Source: Pomphorhynchus laevis (Eukaryota > Acanthocephala > Palaeacanthocephala > Echinorhynchida > Pomphorhynchidae). From it: a stretch of DNA of 64,000 nucleotides. The first letter of the stretch is position 1. The number at the start of each line of letters is the position of its first letter. Under the pieces are notes generated by a model. That model was not told the DNA's origin. It saw nothing but the letters and a program-made list of their open reading frames with translations, and did not search any database. Where the stretch lies: positions 62,001 through 126,000 of the forward strand of contig WNNJ02002874.1 in NCBI GenBank assembly GCA_012934845.2, in the 5' to 3' direction. This document shows positions 50,400 through 62,112 of the stretch, one piece after another. The position numbers and the translations under genes were made by a program.

Positions 50400-52910
50400 T
50401 AACAACAACAATTTCTTGACAAGAAAAATATATTAAAAGTAACACAAGAATTTTCCTGTCAAACCACTAATTCGGGTGTCGGGTCGTAGATGCAGAGCAC
50501 GAACCAAACTACTCCAGGCATCGCGATCCTAATTCAGATATCCTAAGAAGGACTTCGGCCAGTTTCGAGATTTGATCTCTCCATCTATACCGAGGTCTAC
50601 CTCGAGGTCTCTTTCCAGATAGTCCGGCCTTGAAAACCCTCCGAGGAAGGCGATCCCTAGACATCCTCAGAACGTGTCCTAGCCACCTCAGCTAACTTTA
50701 TTCGATGTGAAGAAGCTGCAACATTACTCCGAGTCCATCCCGGATTACCGAATTCCTAACCTTATCTCTAAGGTTAAGACGAGGCACAACGCGAAGGAAC
50801 CTCAAATCGGTCTCTTGTATCCAAGATATATTCCGTTCGGTCATAACCCAAAGTTTATGACCATAGGTTATGATAGGAACGAAGATTGCGTAATAAACCG
50901 AAAGGTTCGCCCGAAGACTCACCTCCCGCTTCACCACGATATATCTGTACAAAAAAACGCATTGCTGCGTTAGCTGCACAAATCCGCTTCTCAATCTCCT
51001 TGATGTTCCTGCCGTCCCTCGATAACAATACCCCAAGATACTTGAAATTCTCCGCATCAGGAAGAACCTTTTCCTCAATTCGAATTGGCATTGGAACCTG
51101 AATCCAAGACGAGCACATAGAGACAGTCTTGGAGGTACTAATCAACATCCCAGTCATTTGGCATTCCATCGTCAATCGATCTAGTAGGCATTGTAAATGC
51201 AAGAGTACAAGAAGCCAACAATACAACGGCATCTGCAAAAAAACAGAGATGGTATTCTGATGGAACCGAACTGAAGACCGACATCCGTCAGAGCAGCCCA
51301 TTTCGAAATTTTGTCCATGTAAACAAGGAACAACAGTGGAGACAAAGGAAAACCCAGATGAAGCCCAACGCCTACTGGAAATGATTCAGACTTCCTGCCT
51401 AGAACACGAACACAACTCATACTTTGTTCATACAGAGAAGCCACAGCTACCCAAAGATAGTGTCATACTCCATACTCCTTTAGTACCTCCCACAACCTCT
51501 TTAGCAGAACTCTGTCGAACGACTTCTTCAAATCTACAAAACACATGTAGACCGGTTGAACGAACTCCCAAGACCGTTCAAGGATAGTTGAGAGAATAAA
51601 GATCAGATTCGTAGTTCCACGACATGGACGAAAGCCGCATTGTTCATCATGCAACGGTTCCTAAACTATATGCCGTATCGTTAACTCAAGAATCTTAGCA
51701 AATAACTTACCAGCTTGGCTAAGAAGAGTGAAGCCCCGATAATTGGAATACACTCTCCGAAACATTTCTTAAAAACAGGTAGCACCAATTTGCCAATCAC
51801 TAGAAACCTTGCACGACTTCAATACAACATTAAAGATCCGTGTTAGTCACTTCATGCCAACAACGTCGAGAGCCTTTAACGCTTCAGGTCGAATTTCTTC
51901 TACTCCAGAAGACTTGCAATTACGAAGTTTTTAACAACAATGACCTTTTCCAAAGAGATGAGTGCTTCCGTTGGTTCTAAAAACTCTACTTCTACAAGAG
52001 AAGGCATATCAATCGGATTAAGGAAACTCCTAAAATGCTGTTTCCAACAACCAAGAATTTCGTCAATGTCAGTCAACATAGATCCTCTCTTGTCATAGAC
52101 AATTTGAAGAGTTTTTTGCTTTCCAACACGACGGTTCCTGAACGTCCTCCAAAACATCTTCGAAGCTGACCTATAATCAAGTTCTAAGTGCTCTCCAAAC
52201 ATCTCCAAAGCCGCCTTATTCGCTTCGGTAAGTGCTTGAGCTGAAGCTCTCTTTGCCCTTCGTTACTTGTCCAAAGCTTCAACTGATTTATCTGACAAAG
52301 TTGCCTTATAAGCCAGCTTTTTCTGTCGACGAAATCTCTAAATGTTCGTGTCCACCAAGCAGTTCGAGTATTTCCCCGCGACAAACACCTAATGCCTTCG
52401 AACCACCACTTTTCACAGTTGCTTTGGGAAGGGAGGATCTGAACATATCCCATTCCTGATGAATGCTCTTCACCTCTTCTAGCAACCGAGAGAAGTCCTC
52501 TCGGATGTAGCCAGAAAAACGTTCTTTGACAGAAACATCTGCTAGAAGCTCCCAGCACGCCCTCACACAACGTTTGGGTTTATCACGACAACCTAGGACT
52601 TGTAAGTATTCCTACACCTGCCTGTCGTCGTTTTGCGTTGGTAACTCCAGAATAGTTCAAGGTCAACCTTGATCCAAAAGTTTAGTTCCAGAATAGTGAA
52701 TAGAAGTCACTCCAACTATTTCAAGACCAAAGCGAACAATCTCCTCAACTAATTCTGGTTGCTTCCCGACAGCGAGATGACATTTTACGTTCCTACATGA
52801 AGGCTAGTCCGCTTCGGATGTTGATGCCTCTTTTGCTGTCTCCGTACAACTGCCTGGTCACACAGCACCCGACAATGAAAACTTTTCTGGTCAGTGGTGA
52901 GTTGACCATT
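50400..52910 (-). pseudogene. RTE-like LINE, nearly full length but degenerate
   Basis: Read on the - strand. A 5' part at about 52860-52650 has VTRQLYGDSKRGINIRSGLA. Pre-RT segments follow (52566-52184; 52208-51900, with SASKMFWRTFRNRRVGKQKT). RT pieces are HDEQCGFRPCRGTTNLIF and VDLKKSFDRVLLKRLWEVLK (51654-51463), SCVRVLGRKSESFPVGVGLH then FPLSPLLFL (51444-51181), ISTSKTVSM, NFKYLGVLLSRDGR (51301-50855), and YGHKLWVMTERN with RVVPRLNLRDKVRNSVIRDG (51078-50698). Each is in a different frame, so it is dead. The catalytic YADD is lost (FFCRCRCIV in its place). The 3' UTR at 50400-50500 matches 18660-18760. Confidence 0.88.
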
Positions 52911-53860
52911 ATTCTTCGCACTTGATTTATGTTTTATAAATTTGTTGCTTGTCATTTTTATTGTCTTGGTTTGTTTGTTCGGCTATCTTCCGTTCCCGGT
53001 ATTATTTGATGATCTAACTTTTCTACTGTAAGGAAACAGGCATCCGTGACTCTCTTCCGCCTTTTCGTTCATTGTCTAATCCGCCGTTGGAGTCATCGGA
53101 GGGATCTGAGATAGTCTATGAAAAGACTATCCCTACGGATGATGCAAACCGGCCAATTATTGAGCCGTAGATCGACTAATGTCGAACATACGTTACCTGG
53201 GACGCTCCACATAGAGGCTAATTGGCAATAGGTGCCAGTTTATTACTTAATCGACTGACATTTAATTAGAAGATGATCTGTGACATGTTCTAATTAAAAT
53301 TAATTCCTACCCTTTATTTTAATTTTTCAATTATTTTATCGGTTTATTTCAATAATTTCTCTTGAATGCTTTGATTTTTTCATTATCATTTACTTAATAA
53401 TTGTTTAATTATGTCAATATTCAGAGTATATTAATTCTTATCGTTATTCAAGTGGTCATTAGACAATAGAATAAAACAACACATTTACAATATTAAAGTG
53501 CTATCAACGTAATATTGTTGTTAAAGAACACTTGTGCCTTACTGCATGAATAACACGCGAGATTTTACTGCATGAGATTTATGGACACGATGGAGTATGT
53601 CACTATATAAATTTATTTTATTCTGTATTTAATAAACAATCTCTTTGAATAAATACGGTATTTCTAATACAGCGTTTTAATAAATTTTAACAGTCAAGTT
53701 GTCTTTTACTGCAAATGTTGCGTATCTCCTTTAACGTGTTCAAAATTAAATACGTAATTTTACTAAACACTAAAATCTTAACAATATATGATTGTCATTT
53801 TTATTTGAAAACATGAAATTTGCATATAAATATTTGAGTTTTGTTCCCAAACCGAGATAA
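52911..53860. other. No gene recognised
   Basis: A less AT-rich patch up to about 53270 may be the LINE 5' end or its target. The rest is AT-rich. Confidence 0.35.
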
Positions 53861-53867
53861 ATAAAAT

Positions 53868-53945
53868 AATATTCCTTACTATTAATATTAATTAGGCAAG
53901 ATGGATAAATAAAATAATATTCCTTACTATTAATATTAATTAGTG
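53868..53945. repeat. Exact direct duplication of ~36 bp
   Basis: ATAAATAAAATAATATTCCT, then TACTATTAATATTAATTAG, occurs twice in a row separated by about 8 bp (GCAAGATG). Confidence 0.85.
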
Positions 53946-53951
53946 CAATTG

Positions 53952-53984
53952 ATAGTTATCTGTAATAACATATTCTTAAATAAT
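53952..53984. repeat. Left 33-bp direct repeat
   Basis: Identical over 33 bases to 54168-54200 (starts ATAGTTATCTGTAATAAC). It abuts the insertion that carries the hammerhead. Confidence 0.85.
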
Positions 53985-54167
53985 AATCAAGATATTTGTT
54001 TTAACGTTAAAACAAAAGTCTTGATTATTAAAATTCTTACAATTGCTGAAGATGATGCCAGCTAGGCATCGAAATATTCAATTCAATAAATTTTGCGTTG
54101 GTTTTTGCCATCTTTCTTCTAATTTAAATGCTATTACACCTTCGCAATCCTCATTCGAATTCAATTT
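53985..54167 (+). mobile_element. 183-bp insertion carrying a complete hammerhead
   Basis: It lies between exact 33-bp direct repeats. It starts with an imperfect hairpin (AATCAAGA ... TTTTAACGTTAAAA ... TCTTGATT), then the hammerhead, then a tail TTTGCGTTGGTTTTTGCCAT and T-rich sequence. There is no coding sequence. The tail-like content and long target duplication suggest a severely 5'-truncated PLE or a small non-autonomous retroelement. Confidence 0.75.
54041..54083 (+). ncRNA. Hammerhead ribozyme, type I, all elements present
   Basis: Stem I: AAUUG (54041-54045) with CAAUU (54079-54083). CUGAAGA at 54046-54052. Stem II: GAUGCC (54054-54059)/GGCAUC (54065-54070), loop AGCUA. GAAA at 54071-54074. 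Minimal stem III A/UAU, and triplet AUU with predicted cleavage after 54078. An outer AAAAUU...AAUUUU pairing can extend stem I. Every invariant core base is present. Confidence 0.75.
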
Positions 54168-54200
54168 ATAGTTATCTGTAATAACATATTCTTAAATAAT

Positions 54201-55207
54201 TAAGTCTATTTTTAAGATTGGGAGATTACTCTCAAATAGTTCAAATATTTAAAGTTGCCAAAATCATTAAAACCATAGACTCTGTAATAAATCCAACCAA
54301 GTTATCTAAGGATATCGAAATATCATCAATCGCCAAAACCTTAAAAATCAATTAATAAAAATCGCTTTTTATTTCATTTATTATCAAGCACCTGCCGCGT
54401 TACCATGCCTGCGGGATAACCAGAAAATTGAATAAACAACGAATTTATTTAAATAAATTACAACTTTACTTTTTATTTCTCTTATTTTGTGGTTAGGAAC
54501 AATCCACACCATTGATTATTGTTTTTGTCCAATTATTTAAAAGAATTTCAATGAAGATAGAATCCTCGTGATAAATCGAATCATGTTTCTTTTTTTGTAT
54601 TGATGCTATTGTCCTTTATACAATTATTTTGTCTCCAACTTCAGAGCTGCATTTAAAATTGTAAACACATTTGCTGTCCATTCTATCCAAATACGTTTGT
54701 GACACTCTCTATGTTGTTTATGATCGAGTAATCAAAAGAATCATCAAAAATACCATGAAATCCTAGTGATTGTGCAGAAATGGTTAGTCCGTCATTGCGC
54801 GACATTTATTAATTTAAGAAATATTATTTTATTTAAATTAAAAAGAATCCAATTTTAATAAATAGCAAATTTATTTTAAAAATTGTAATTCTGGAATATA
54901 AAACAAACATATCTAATTTAAAAGATAAAAAATTTATTAATTTAAGAAATATTATTTTATAATATTAACCTATTAATTAAATTTTTTAATTTAAAAAATA
55001 TTATTTGATTTAAATTAAATTAATTTTAATAAATTTAAAATATATTTTAAATTGTTCATTAATGAAACATAATTCCGGAAACAAACTGAATAAAAAATGA
55101 ATAAGAAAAAAACTCAATATTTTTAATTAGATACATACATTGTTTATATAATTTTGAGTCAAGATTAAAGATTAACAGATTTACATTCTTGGCAATGTTT
55201 AAAGTAG
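54201..55207. other. No gene recognised
   Basis: AT-rich. Patches at 54810-54830 and 54930-54960 share TTTATTAATTTAAGAAATAT and the following TATTTTA, a small dispersed duplication. Confidence 0.4.
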
Positions 55208-55679
55208 TCACTGCATCTTATATTTACTGGATACATCACACGCGTAATTTAACATTATTGGCATTTTCTGTATAAATACAGAAAAGTAAAAAACAGAAAT
55301 AAAATATAATCAATACCTTTTCCTTCCAAACGGTCAGACGTATAAAATTAAGAGAATGATCACCGCCAATAAGATTATCGTCACAATATATATACAGCTA
55401 AACATCAATTTATTTGCTGTCGCATGCTCAAAATTATTACCTCTTTGTATCTGGTAAGATCGTCAAATAGCTTTAATGCTAGGAGCTTTTTAACCTGATC
55501 AACCGTTGTGTCACAGGAACACGCAACATACTTTAGTGCTATGGGCTAAAATAACAAAATTTCGTTCAAAGATTTAATTATTATTTTATAAGCGATCATT
55601 TAATTACTTTTAAAACCTTTAAAAGATCAGCAACTTTTTCATTTAAAATATCAGTATTTTTATGTGAACGTATTGAGGT
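55208..55679 (-). CDS. PCGF-family (Polycomb RING finger) C-terminal exons
   Basis: Four - strand exons in consistent phase 0: 55679-55617 (TSIRSHKNTDILNEKVADLLK), 55545-55441 (PIALKYVACSCDTTVDQVKK..., ends LTRYKE), 55397-55317 (LYIYCDDNLIGGDHSLNFIR, then LTVWKEK) and 55267-55208 (KMPIMLNYACDVSSKYKMQ, then stop). The middle exons fit the RAWUL ubiquitin-like domain of PCGF3/5-type proteins: 'V..LKKLL..KL', 'LYI.C....LG.DHSL.FI..T.W', then 'P..L.Y'. PCGF proteins are subunits of PRC1, which ubiquitylates histone H2A. Introns are only 43, 49 and 71 nt. The RING-finger exons were not found upstream. The 55617-55679 exon has a weak donor (GTTTTA) and is less certain. Confidence 0.7.
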
Positions 55680-58600
55680 CTATAACATCATACAAAAGCA
55701 CGCTTACAAATGTCATGGAAGTTTAAATGTAAGTTTGTGTTTCCTATCGGAATTTTATTAAACAAATATTAACTTATTTATTAATAAAAAAATATATAGT
55801 GGAAAGGTATTTCTTGGGTAATACATTAAATCTTTGGAGCTGGTTATCAAAGTTCAGTGTATCAGCAGCAAATATGGATTCTAAATCAAATGTAAGCCAT
55901 TTTAGTTTGTCTAACGACCAGAGAATTAGTAGATTGCCAGATAATTTCCGCACAGTTCATCTAACAAAGACTTGCTCATTTTATTGGGCATTTATATACT
56001 GGAGCAGGCAGTTCGATTGTGAAACCGCCAAGGAGGCATACAAGTTCTAGAGCATTTTAATATCGTTCAAGATTAGTGATCAAACAATATAAATCCATAT
56101 TTTAACATGGATTTAAACAATTTTAATATAAAATTGTAAACAATTATACAATTTGAATTTAACCAGAGATTATCAATCACTATCAAGTTTTTTCGATGAG
56201 TATAAGATTGGCACGGCCTACGAGAAACAATCCTATTCACAATAATAGTAAATATATCGATCTCTATAGCACATTCCGTGTCCGTGGCGATTCGTAGAAA
56301 ACAACTAAGGTATACAGTAGACCCGTTTGAGTGTAAATTCAAATGCACGTTGAAAATATTTATTAATAACTGACTGTTCTTTCTTAAAAATAAAATAACA
56401 ATATGTCGATTACAAGACAACAAGCGTTCCAAGTGACGTACACAATTTTGCGACAGGGAGGCGGACCATACAGGTTAAGTGATGCTTGTGCAATGGTCCA
56501 AACTAAATATAATAGTTGTAATGATGTGATTGATCATTTGTCTCACGAGGTCGCTTAATGTGTTCAGTCTGGCTTGACCATGCATGAAGTAGCTGCTTGT
56601 GACCTCGTAATCGATAGTTCCTATATGACCACATTTATTAAACAACCATTACACAATCCGGATGATTTACCTCAAGTTATTCTTGCTGGCCAATACAAAA
56701 GTGTAATCCAAAGGAACAAAATCTATTGTTCTTGCATAAATGTTCGGCCAACACGTTCTTCATTACTACACAAGCTTCTTTCTATTTTAAAATTTTCAAG
56801 CACCGTAAAATCCGTCCAGATTCATTGAAAGTGATAGCAGTATTCTCACAAATCGTTCTCCAATGTATAATGAATAGGAAAACCTCGTTGATCTGTTGAT
56901 CTTCTGGAGAATCGGTTAAATCTGTGTTGGCAGTCTAGATTTCATGAATTGTTGGAATAGGAACTATATTTGCAACATACTTTGAATTATCGTAAACCCA
57001 ACATTCAAGCCAATATACGTTAACTTCACGAAAATAGAGAAGGTTAGTGCTGAGTTCCGTATTATTAAATACGTGAACTCTTCTTGGGTTTTGAAGTTTT
57101 ATTCGACAATTAGTTAAACAAGTAAAGGATATTCTTTAAGATCTTCGTTCAAAAGTCGCTGAAGCTCATCTGCATCGGCATGTACCTAATGTCTCCCTCC
57201 ATATAAATACAAATGTTAATTAACGATCGGGAAATGTAAAAATTATTGAAGATCCAGAACATCAATAAAGTGAACTTATGGACATCTACGTAAAACTATA
57301 CAAGAACATCCATTGGCGATTAACTTATGCTCTCGGCATATCTATAATACGAGTAGAAAAGTTATATTACAAATTTGTCAATAATCCAGATGGCAGACAT
57401 GTTGAGTTATAACAATTATAAACACGACAAAATTAAATGTCTCCGGACAACTGCCTGCTGCCAGACAACTACTATCTATTCAATGCTCAAAGGCTAGTGT
57501 GCTAAATAGAAATCAAAATTGTGGGAACGTCAGTGCTTAAAATGTTGCAGTTACAGCACCCATCTGATTCATCTTGTTCAAGTGTGACAGACCAACATGT
57601 TTTGTCAAAGCCAGTAGATGGATGCTTAGATCATGATGAGGTCAGATTTTTGGATTGTGTGCCGACAATGTTGTATCTGCCGCAAAAACTATATGGGTCA
57701 TCAGGTTATCTGGGCTCGATGCTGATAATTGGCGCTTAGTGTTGACGTCGTTGAAGATAAATCGAAAAAATGGGCATAGAACATAGCGAATTGTGCCCGC
57801 ATAATTGCAAATAAACATATATACAAGAGCGTCATTATGCTCTATACAACATGCCACCTAATTTCACTATATAAGTACCCCAATATTAGGCTTATTAAAA
57901 TTGAAGAGACCGGATTGCGTATTGTCGGTTGAGCATTATTACAATTCATAAAGCATGTAATTTTATCAGTAGCGAGTTCGAAACAGCTTTGCACGAGGCA
58001 ATTATGCGAAACGAAGGCGGCCATTTACCCTGTGAGACAAGCTTTCAAGGATTCATCAGAAAATTGTATTGACAATTGACGCATTCAACATCGTCAACCA
58101 AGTCAACTTAAATCTTATGCGGAAAAATATCGAATTTAAATCCGGCTTTACAAACAATTATGTTTAATACATACTCCAACACATCGCTTTTAAAATTTCT
58201 AGATAATGCGATGCTTTCACAAGAATGAGTCACACAAGGTGACCTACTCACGATGGTTGCAATTAAAGCATCATTATTTCACTTATAAATAAACTGTCAT
58301 CAAAGGTTCCATCTGTTTTGTAAAAGTGGTATGCCGATAATGCAACCTGCGTTCGATCACGACCTGCTTTGAAACGTGTTGGTTAAATATAATTGACCAA
58401 AGTGTGGATTTCACATAAATACAAACTAATGTACCTTGCTCACAAGAATAAATGAGAGTGAAATATACACGATTCAAATTAGATCGTGTGACAACAAATA
58501 ACAAAGGCATCTAATTGTTGAATGCCGGAAACAGTAAGTAACGTGAGAAAGGGTAAATTAGATCTTTCAGCTGATAGAAGTATCAAAATGCGGCAATCAA

Positions 58601-58780
58601 GTTGCTTATTCAACGGTCACTAAGTCCTTACATTGTCAACGAACGTATCTACAATGGACGTGCAAATAAAATCAGGAATTCCTAAATTTCAATCAAATTA
58701 CTTATTTTATCACTATTTTAATATTTTATTATTATACGATATTATTTTATTATATTTAACATAAATTACTTATCTTGATT
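55680..58780. other. No gene recognised; scattered protein-like fragments
   Basis: Composition is less extreme than in the AT-rich spacers, and several frames look protein-like: 56073-56432 -, 56574-56828 +, 57220-57410 +, 57521-57739 +, 57642-57857 - and 58283-58510 -. In a - frame near 58340 the string KAGRDRTQVAL resembles the KG.DRA... motif of Helitron proteins, but nothing else confirms it. A decayed large element is the most likely content. Confidence 0.3.
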
Positions 58781-58789
58781 GCATCTGTG

Positions 58790-59045
58790 TGCTGAAATTT
58801 TTCGATTGTGGCACGATATTATCCTCACAGGTATTAATCTTATTTGTGGTACAGCAGGACGCTACTAATCAGCCTGGGTGAATCTCATCAGCTGCTGACC
58901 CAGACCTACATTTCACGTTTCGACTCTTATTAGCTGCTTACTCAGTACACTGGTGCTGGTCGGATTCGAACTCAGGACGTCTATATTTCAATTCAACTTT
59001 ACATCCACTAGGCTGGCTGCTCAGGTGTTGTAGATATACATTTCT
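58790..59045 (-). mobile_element. tRNA-derived SINE, copy 1
   Basis: The - strand has an A box (GCCAGCCTAGTGGATG, 59002-59017) and a B box (GAGTTCGAATCC, 58962-58973) at tRNA-like spacing, so it can be transcribed by RNA polymerase III. It continues into a body with the hammerhead-like structure at 58880-58926 and a tail with CCTGTGAGGATAATATCGTG. It shares length and order with the copy at 59183. Confidence 0.8.
58880..58926 (-). ncRNA. Permuted hammerhead-like structure in SINE copy 1
   Basis: GAGUC-GAAA-CGUGAAAUGUA-...-CUGAUGA-GAUUC on the - strand. GAGUC pairs with GAUUC (one G-U). Stem III ACGU-GAA-AUGU is followed by A, giving a GUA triplet. GAAA and CUGAUGA are unchanged. The hairpin at the stem I position is short (CUG-GGU-CAG) and not flush with the core. 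Confidence 0.55.
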
Positions 59046-59182
59046 GTTTATTATTTTTAATAGGGAATCGTATTCTAATGATCTATAAGAAACCTACCAA
59101 GTACGTGATCCGCTAGCCAGATAACTGCTTTTCATGCTGCCATTTGCAATTAATGTCTTTAATTAACTTAATTAAATCTGCA

Positions 59183-59440
59183 AGCTGAAATTCTTCTGAT
59201 TGCGGCACGACATTATCCTCACATGTATTGTTAGTGTTCTTGATACAACATTAAGCTATTTATCAACTCGGCTGGGTCACATCAGCTGCTGAACCAGATC
59301 CTACATTTCACGTTTCGACCCTTATTATCTGCTTTCTCCGTACACTGATGCTGATCGGATTTGAACTCAGGACGTCTCTATCGTGATTCAACACTACATC
59401 CACTAGGCTAGCCGCTCCAGTGATGTAGATATACATTTCC
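59183..59440 (-). mobile_element. tRNA-derived SINE, copy 2
   Basis: A box at 59397-59413 and B box at 59355-59371 (with one change, TTTGAAC on the + strand). The body matches copy 1 with about one substitution in five. The ends share GTAGATATACATTTC. A third fragment of the tail in opposite orientation lies at about 59456-59482. Confidence 0.8.
59274..59331 (-). ncRNA. Permuted hammerhead-like structure in SINE copy 2
   Basis: GGGUC-GAAA-CGUGAAAUGUA-...-CUGAUGU-GACCC. The closing stem GGGUC/GACCC is fully complementary although both strands differ from copy 1, which is compensatory. One core base (the last of CUGAUGA) is U. Confidence 0.5.
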
Positions 59441-59484
59441 GTATATACAGAAGGAACAATACCTGTGAGGATAATGTCGTGGCA

Positions 59485-60055
59485 CAACCAGATTAATTAC
59501 TTATTTTATCACTATTTTAATATTTTATTATTATTATTTTATTATATATAACATTAATTACTTATTTTATAATCATTTCAAGCTTTTTATAATAATGTAT
59601 CAATTTTATTATATTTAAGATGAATTACTTATTTTATTATGGTAAATCGAAGATATTTAATTTATTATTTAATCATATACTTTTATTATTTAATTTAATA
59701 TATTTAATATAATTTAATTCAATTGAAAAAATCATTAATTCTTAAATTTTAATTAAATTGTTTTATAATTGTTGATTTTCTTGATAAAAAGCCCAAAAAG
59801 TAAAAACAAACACGAAACAGTGATAATTCAAAATAAAAATAAAAATTTTTTACTTTTATCATTTAGTGCGCTAGGCAATTGCGAGCAGAATGGTCACCCC
59901 GAACGCAAAAAGAAATTGAGGGGCCAGTTGCATGCCAATCGTTGACCGGAGGCGTGTCAATTCCTCTGCATATGTGTGGCTTTTCTCATTGTTAATTTAT
60001 TAGCAATCCGATGAATTATCGTCACCGACGAATTGCTTTCACCTATAAAACAGGA
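59485..60055. other. AT-rich DNA, SINE-tail duplicate
   Basis: The phrase TTACTTATTTTATCACTATT, then TTAATATTTTATTATTA, at 59491-59530 repeats 58695-58735, showing that the SINE flank was duplicated. No gene is seen. Confidence 0.45.
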
Positions 60056-60060
60056 AAAGA

Positions 60061-61760
60061 CTAATTGCGCAAAATTTGTCCTCTCTCTATTAGTATGATT
60101 ATCTTTTGATACTTTGCGATTTTTCGCTTTTCATGAAATTCAAAGGCGGGCATTGATGATTTCCATTGATTAAACGGCGCAAATGCGTTAAATACATAAG
60201 TATCGAATAAAGTTCGCTCAGAACAACCTCCGTAAAATCCATAGCAAGCAATGTCTAAGCGTGCATCGTGATCTCCAGATGTGATCGCGCGCTCGAACAC
60301 AATACTATGATGAACTGATTTCAATGCTGGTTCTGTCTGGACATTATCGCAAATTTCGGTCATGCCATTGGACATATCAAGTATTAAATCGTGTATAATT
60401 GAAAGATGACCTCAAGTTAGATAAGTTAGTAAGTGTGCCAATGTTCGTTCATCGCATAGACAATGTAAGGGAACATCGCGAAACAGTCTATTGTACCGAG
60501 ATCCAACTGCGTTCCAAAATTCCACATTATTAAGACGAGTACAACGATCATTTGTAGGATACGTGTATAGCCATGATGGGAGCGTAAATAACGACCACGT
60601 GGAATTGTCGTTGATTGAGTTCAAATTAAAAAGTTCGTCACGGCGATGCTGAATAATATTATTTAGTTCTTCGAACCAGCCGTTTAAGCAATTGGTCGTT
60701 TGTTGCATATGTATATATTTATGCTACAATGCTCTTGTCATACTAGCATAGCTTATCTGTAGATCAATAACACCGACGCAAGCTAAACGATCAACAAGCA
60801 GTATTTAGAAATTTTGGAGCACCGATCGGTGCTCCACAATTGGAATCCAAAAGCAGATCCGTGCTCGCATAGAAATTTAAATGAATTGCAAACTTGATTA
60901 CGTTCACCGACTAAATCACTATCTTTCGCGTGCCAAAATTGATTAATACGAGGGAATTTTTCTTCGATGACCAGCAACAACGGTACGATCGCTACTGCAT
61001 AAGCAGATATTGCTAGTACATCGCCTGCGTGAAGCTTTAGTGAGATCTTATAAATTCATTTCCAATCGATAATTGAGATAGACTACCATACTATGCACAT
61101 CGATTAACATATGCGCGAAATGTTAATAAGAGCTGCTGATATATTGATTCTATTAAATGCATTATCTGTGTCGATCGTCAAACGAACTGCGTCGGGATTT
61201 CTGAACAAGCGATCAAAAACTGCGTGGGTGATACAATCAACTCCAACTAGCGTTCGACATTATTCTTTTACTAACATATCTAATGACTATCGGCCTTATA
61301 CCTTATTCTTTCGTTAAGACAATTATTCTATTAGAAGTCAGACTTTTATAATATCACTAGGGAAGTGTTCAGCTGCTCGAGACTGTGCAATATATTAAAA
61401 GAGCTTCAGCCAATTGTATTGATTCGTTACCAAACTTTATTAGCATTTGCATCCAAGCCAACACATCTATGCCACAAGGACCTGCACCGCCTTTCATCTG
61501 TTCGGATGTGTATAATCAATTCACTGTTAATAGAATCGAATATCACTGAACGGAAACTGGGAACGTAATTTAGACCTTACGGTTCATAACATCTGGATTA
61601 AATAGAGCTTGCACATGATGTTTGTCAAGTAATAATTCTCGTACGGATCTAGAAGCAACTAAATCCTCAGGTAACAAGAGAACTCCTAATTTAGAGTTAG
61701 TATCTAAACGATGCATTGCTGTGTCAAACTAGAGCTCTCTACGAGTGAGATGGAGCTTTT
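60061..61760 (-). pseudogene. RT element with C-terminal nuclease-like domain (unclassified family)
   Basis: Read on the - strand: GVLLLPEDLVASRSVRELLL (about 61680-61570), motif A-like VRLTIDTDNAFNRINISAAL (about 61180-61110), GDVLAISAYAVAIVPLLL then FWHAKDSDLVGERNQVC (degraded YADD; 61030-60880), FLCEHGSAFGFQ, LPSWLYTYPTNDRC..FWNAVGSRYN and PLHCLCDERTLAHLLTYLT (60708-60412). The last part is ICDNVQTEPALK, ARLDIACYGFYGG, ERTLFDTYVFNAFAP and a following basic helix (60375-60061). The end fits a PD-(D/E)xK-like pattern (LDI...FDT.V). I know this architecture from many unannotated animal proteins but not under a settled name. At least five frame breaks. Confidence 0.7.
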
Positions 61761-62112
61761 GTGTCAGCCGTTTGTCTTGGGTGATTGCATTTTAATGTTT
61801 TCATCCTTTACAGCGCAAAGGCTTTAGAATATAATTTACCAAATTCATTCTTGAACCACAGATCCAGTTGTCGTGATAAAGTCACCTTTGATGATTAAAT
61901 ATTATAACGTACGTTTCTTTGTAGAATCAGATGACTAAAGATTATGTATTTATGAAAATCTTCCGAATTAGTTAACGAACCCTGTATATACGTGCAAGCT
62001 CTGATGTAGATTGTTTGAATTCTATACATTTCGGAAGTCTGAATAAGTTTGGTATCCAATGTACAACTCTCGTAAAGATGTCGATTACGGATAAAAATTC
62101 AGTTTATAAATG
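61761..62112. other. No gene recognised
   Basis: Possible 5' remains of the RT element; no readable frame. Confidence 0.35.

Noticed and set aside
50707-51587. Plus-strand ORFs over 50.7-51.6 kb
   Set aside because: They are antisense shadows of the RTE-like LINE RT on the - strand.
56073-58510. Helitron
   Set aside because: A single KAGRDRTQVAL-like string is not enough. No Rep HUH motif, helicase motifs or typical ends were seen.
58962-59017. True tRNA gene
   Set aside because: A and B boxes are present but the acceptor and anticodon stems do not fold. It is a SINE head.
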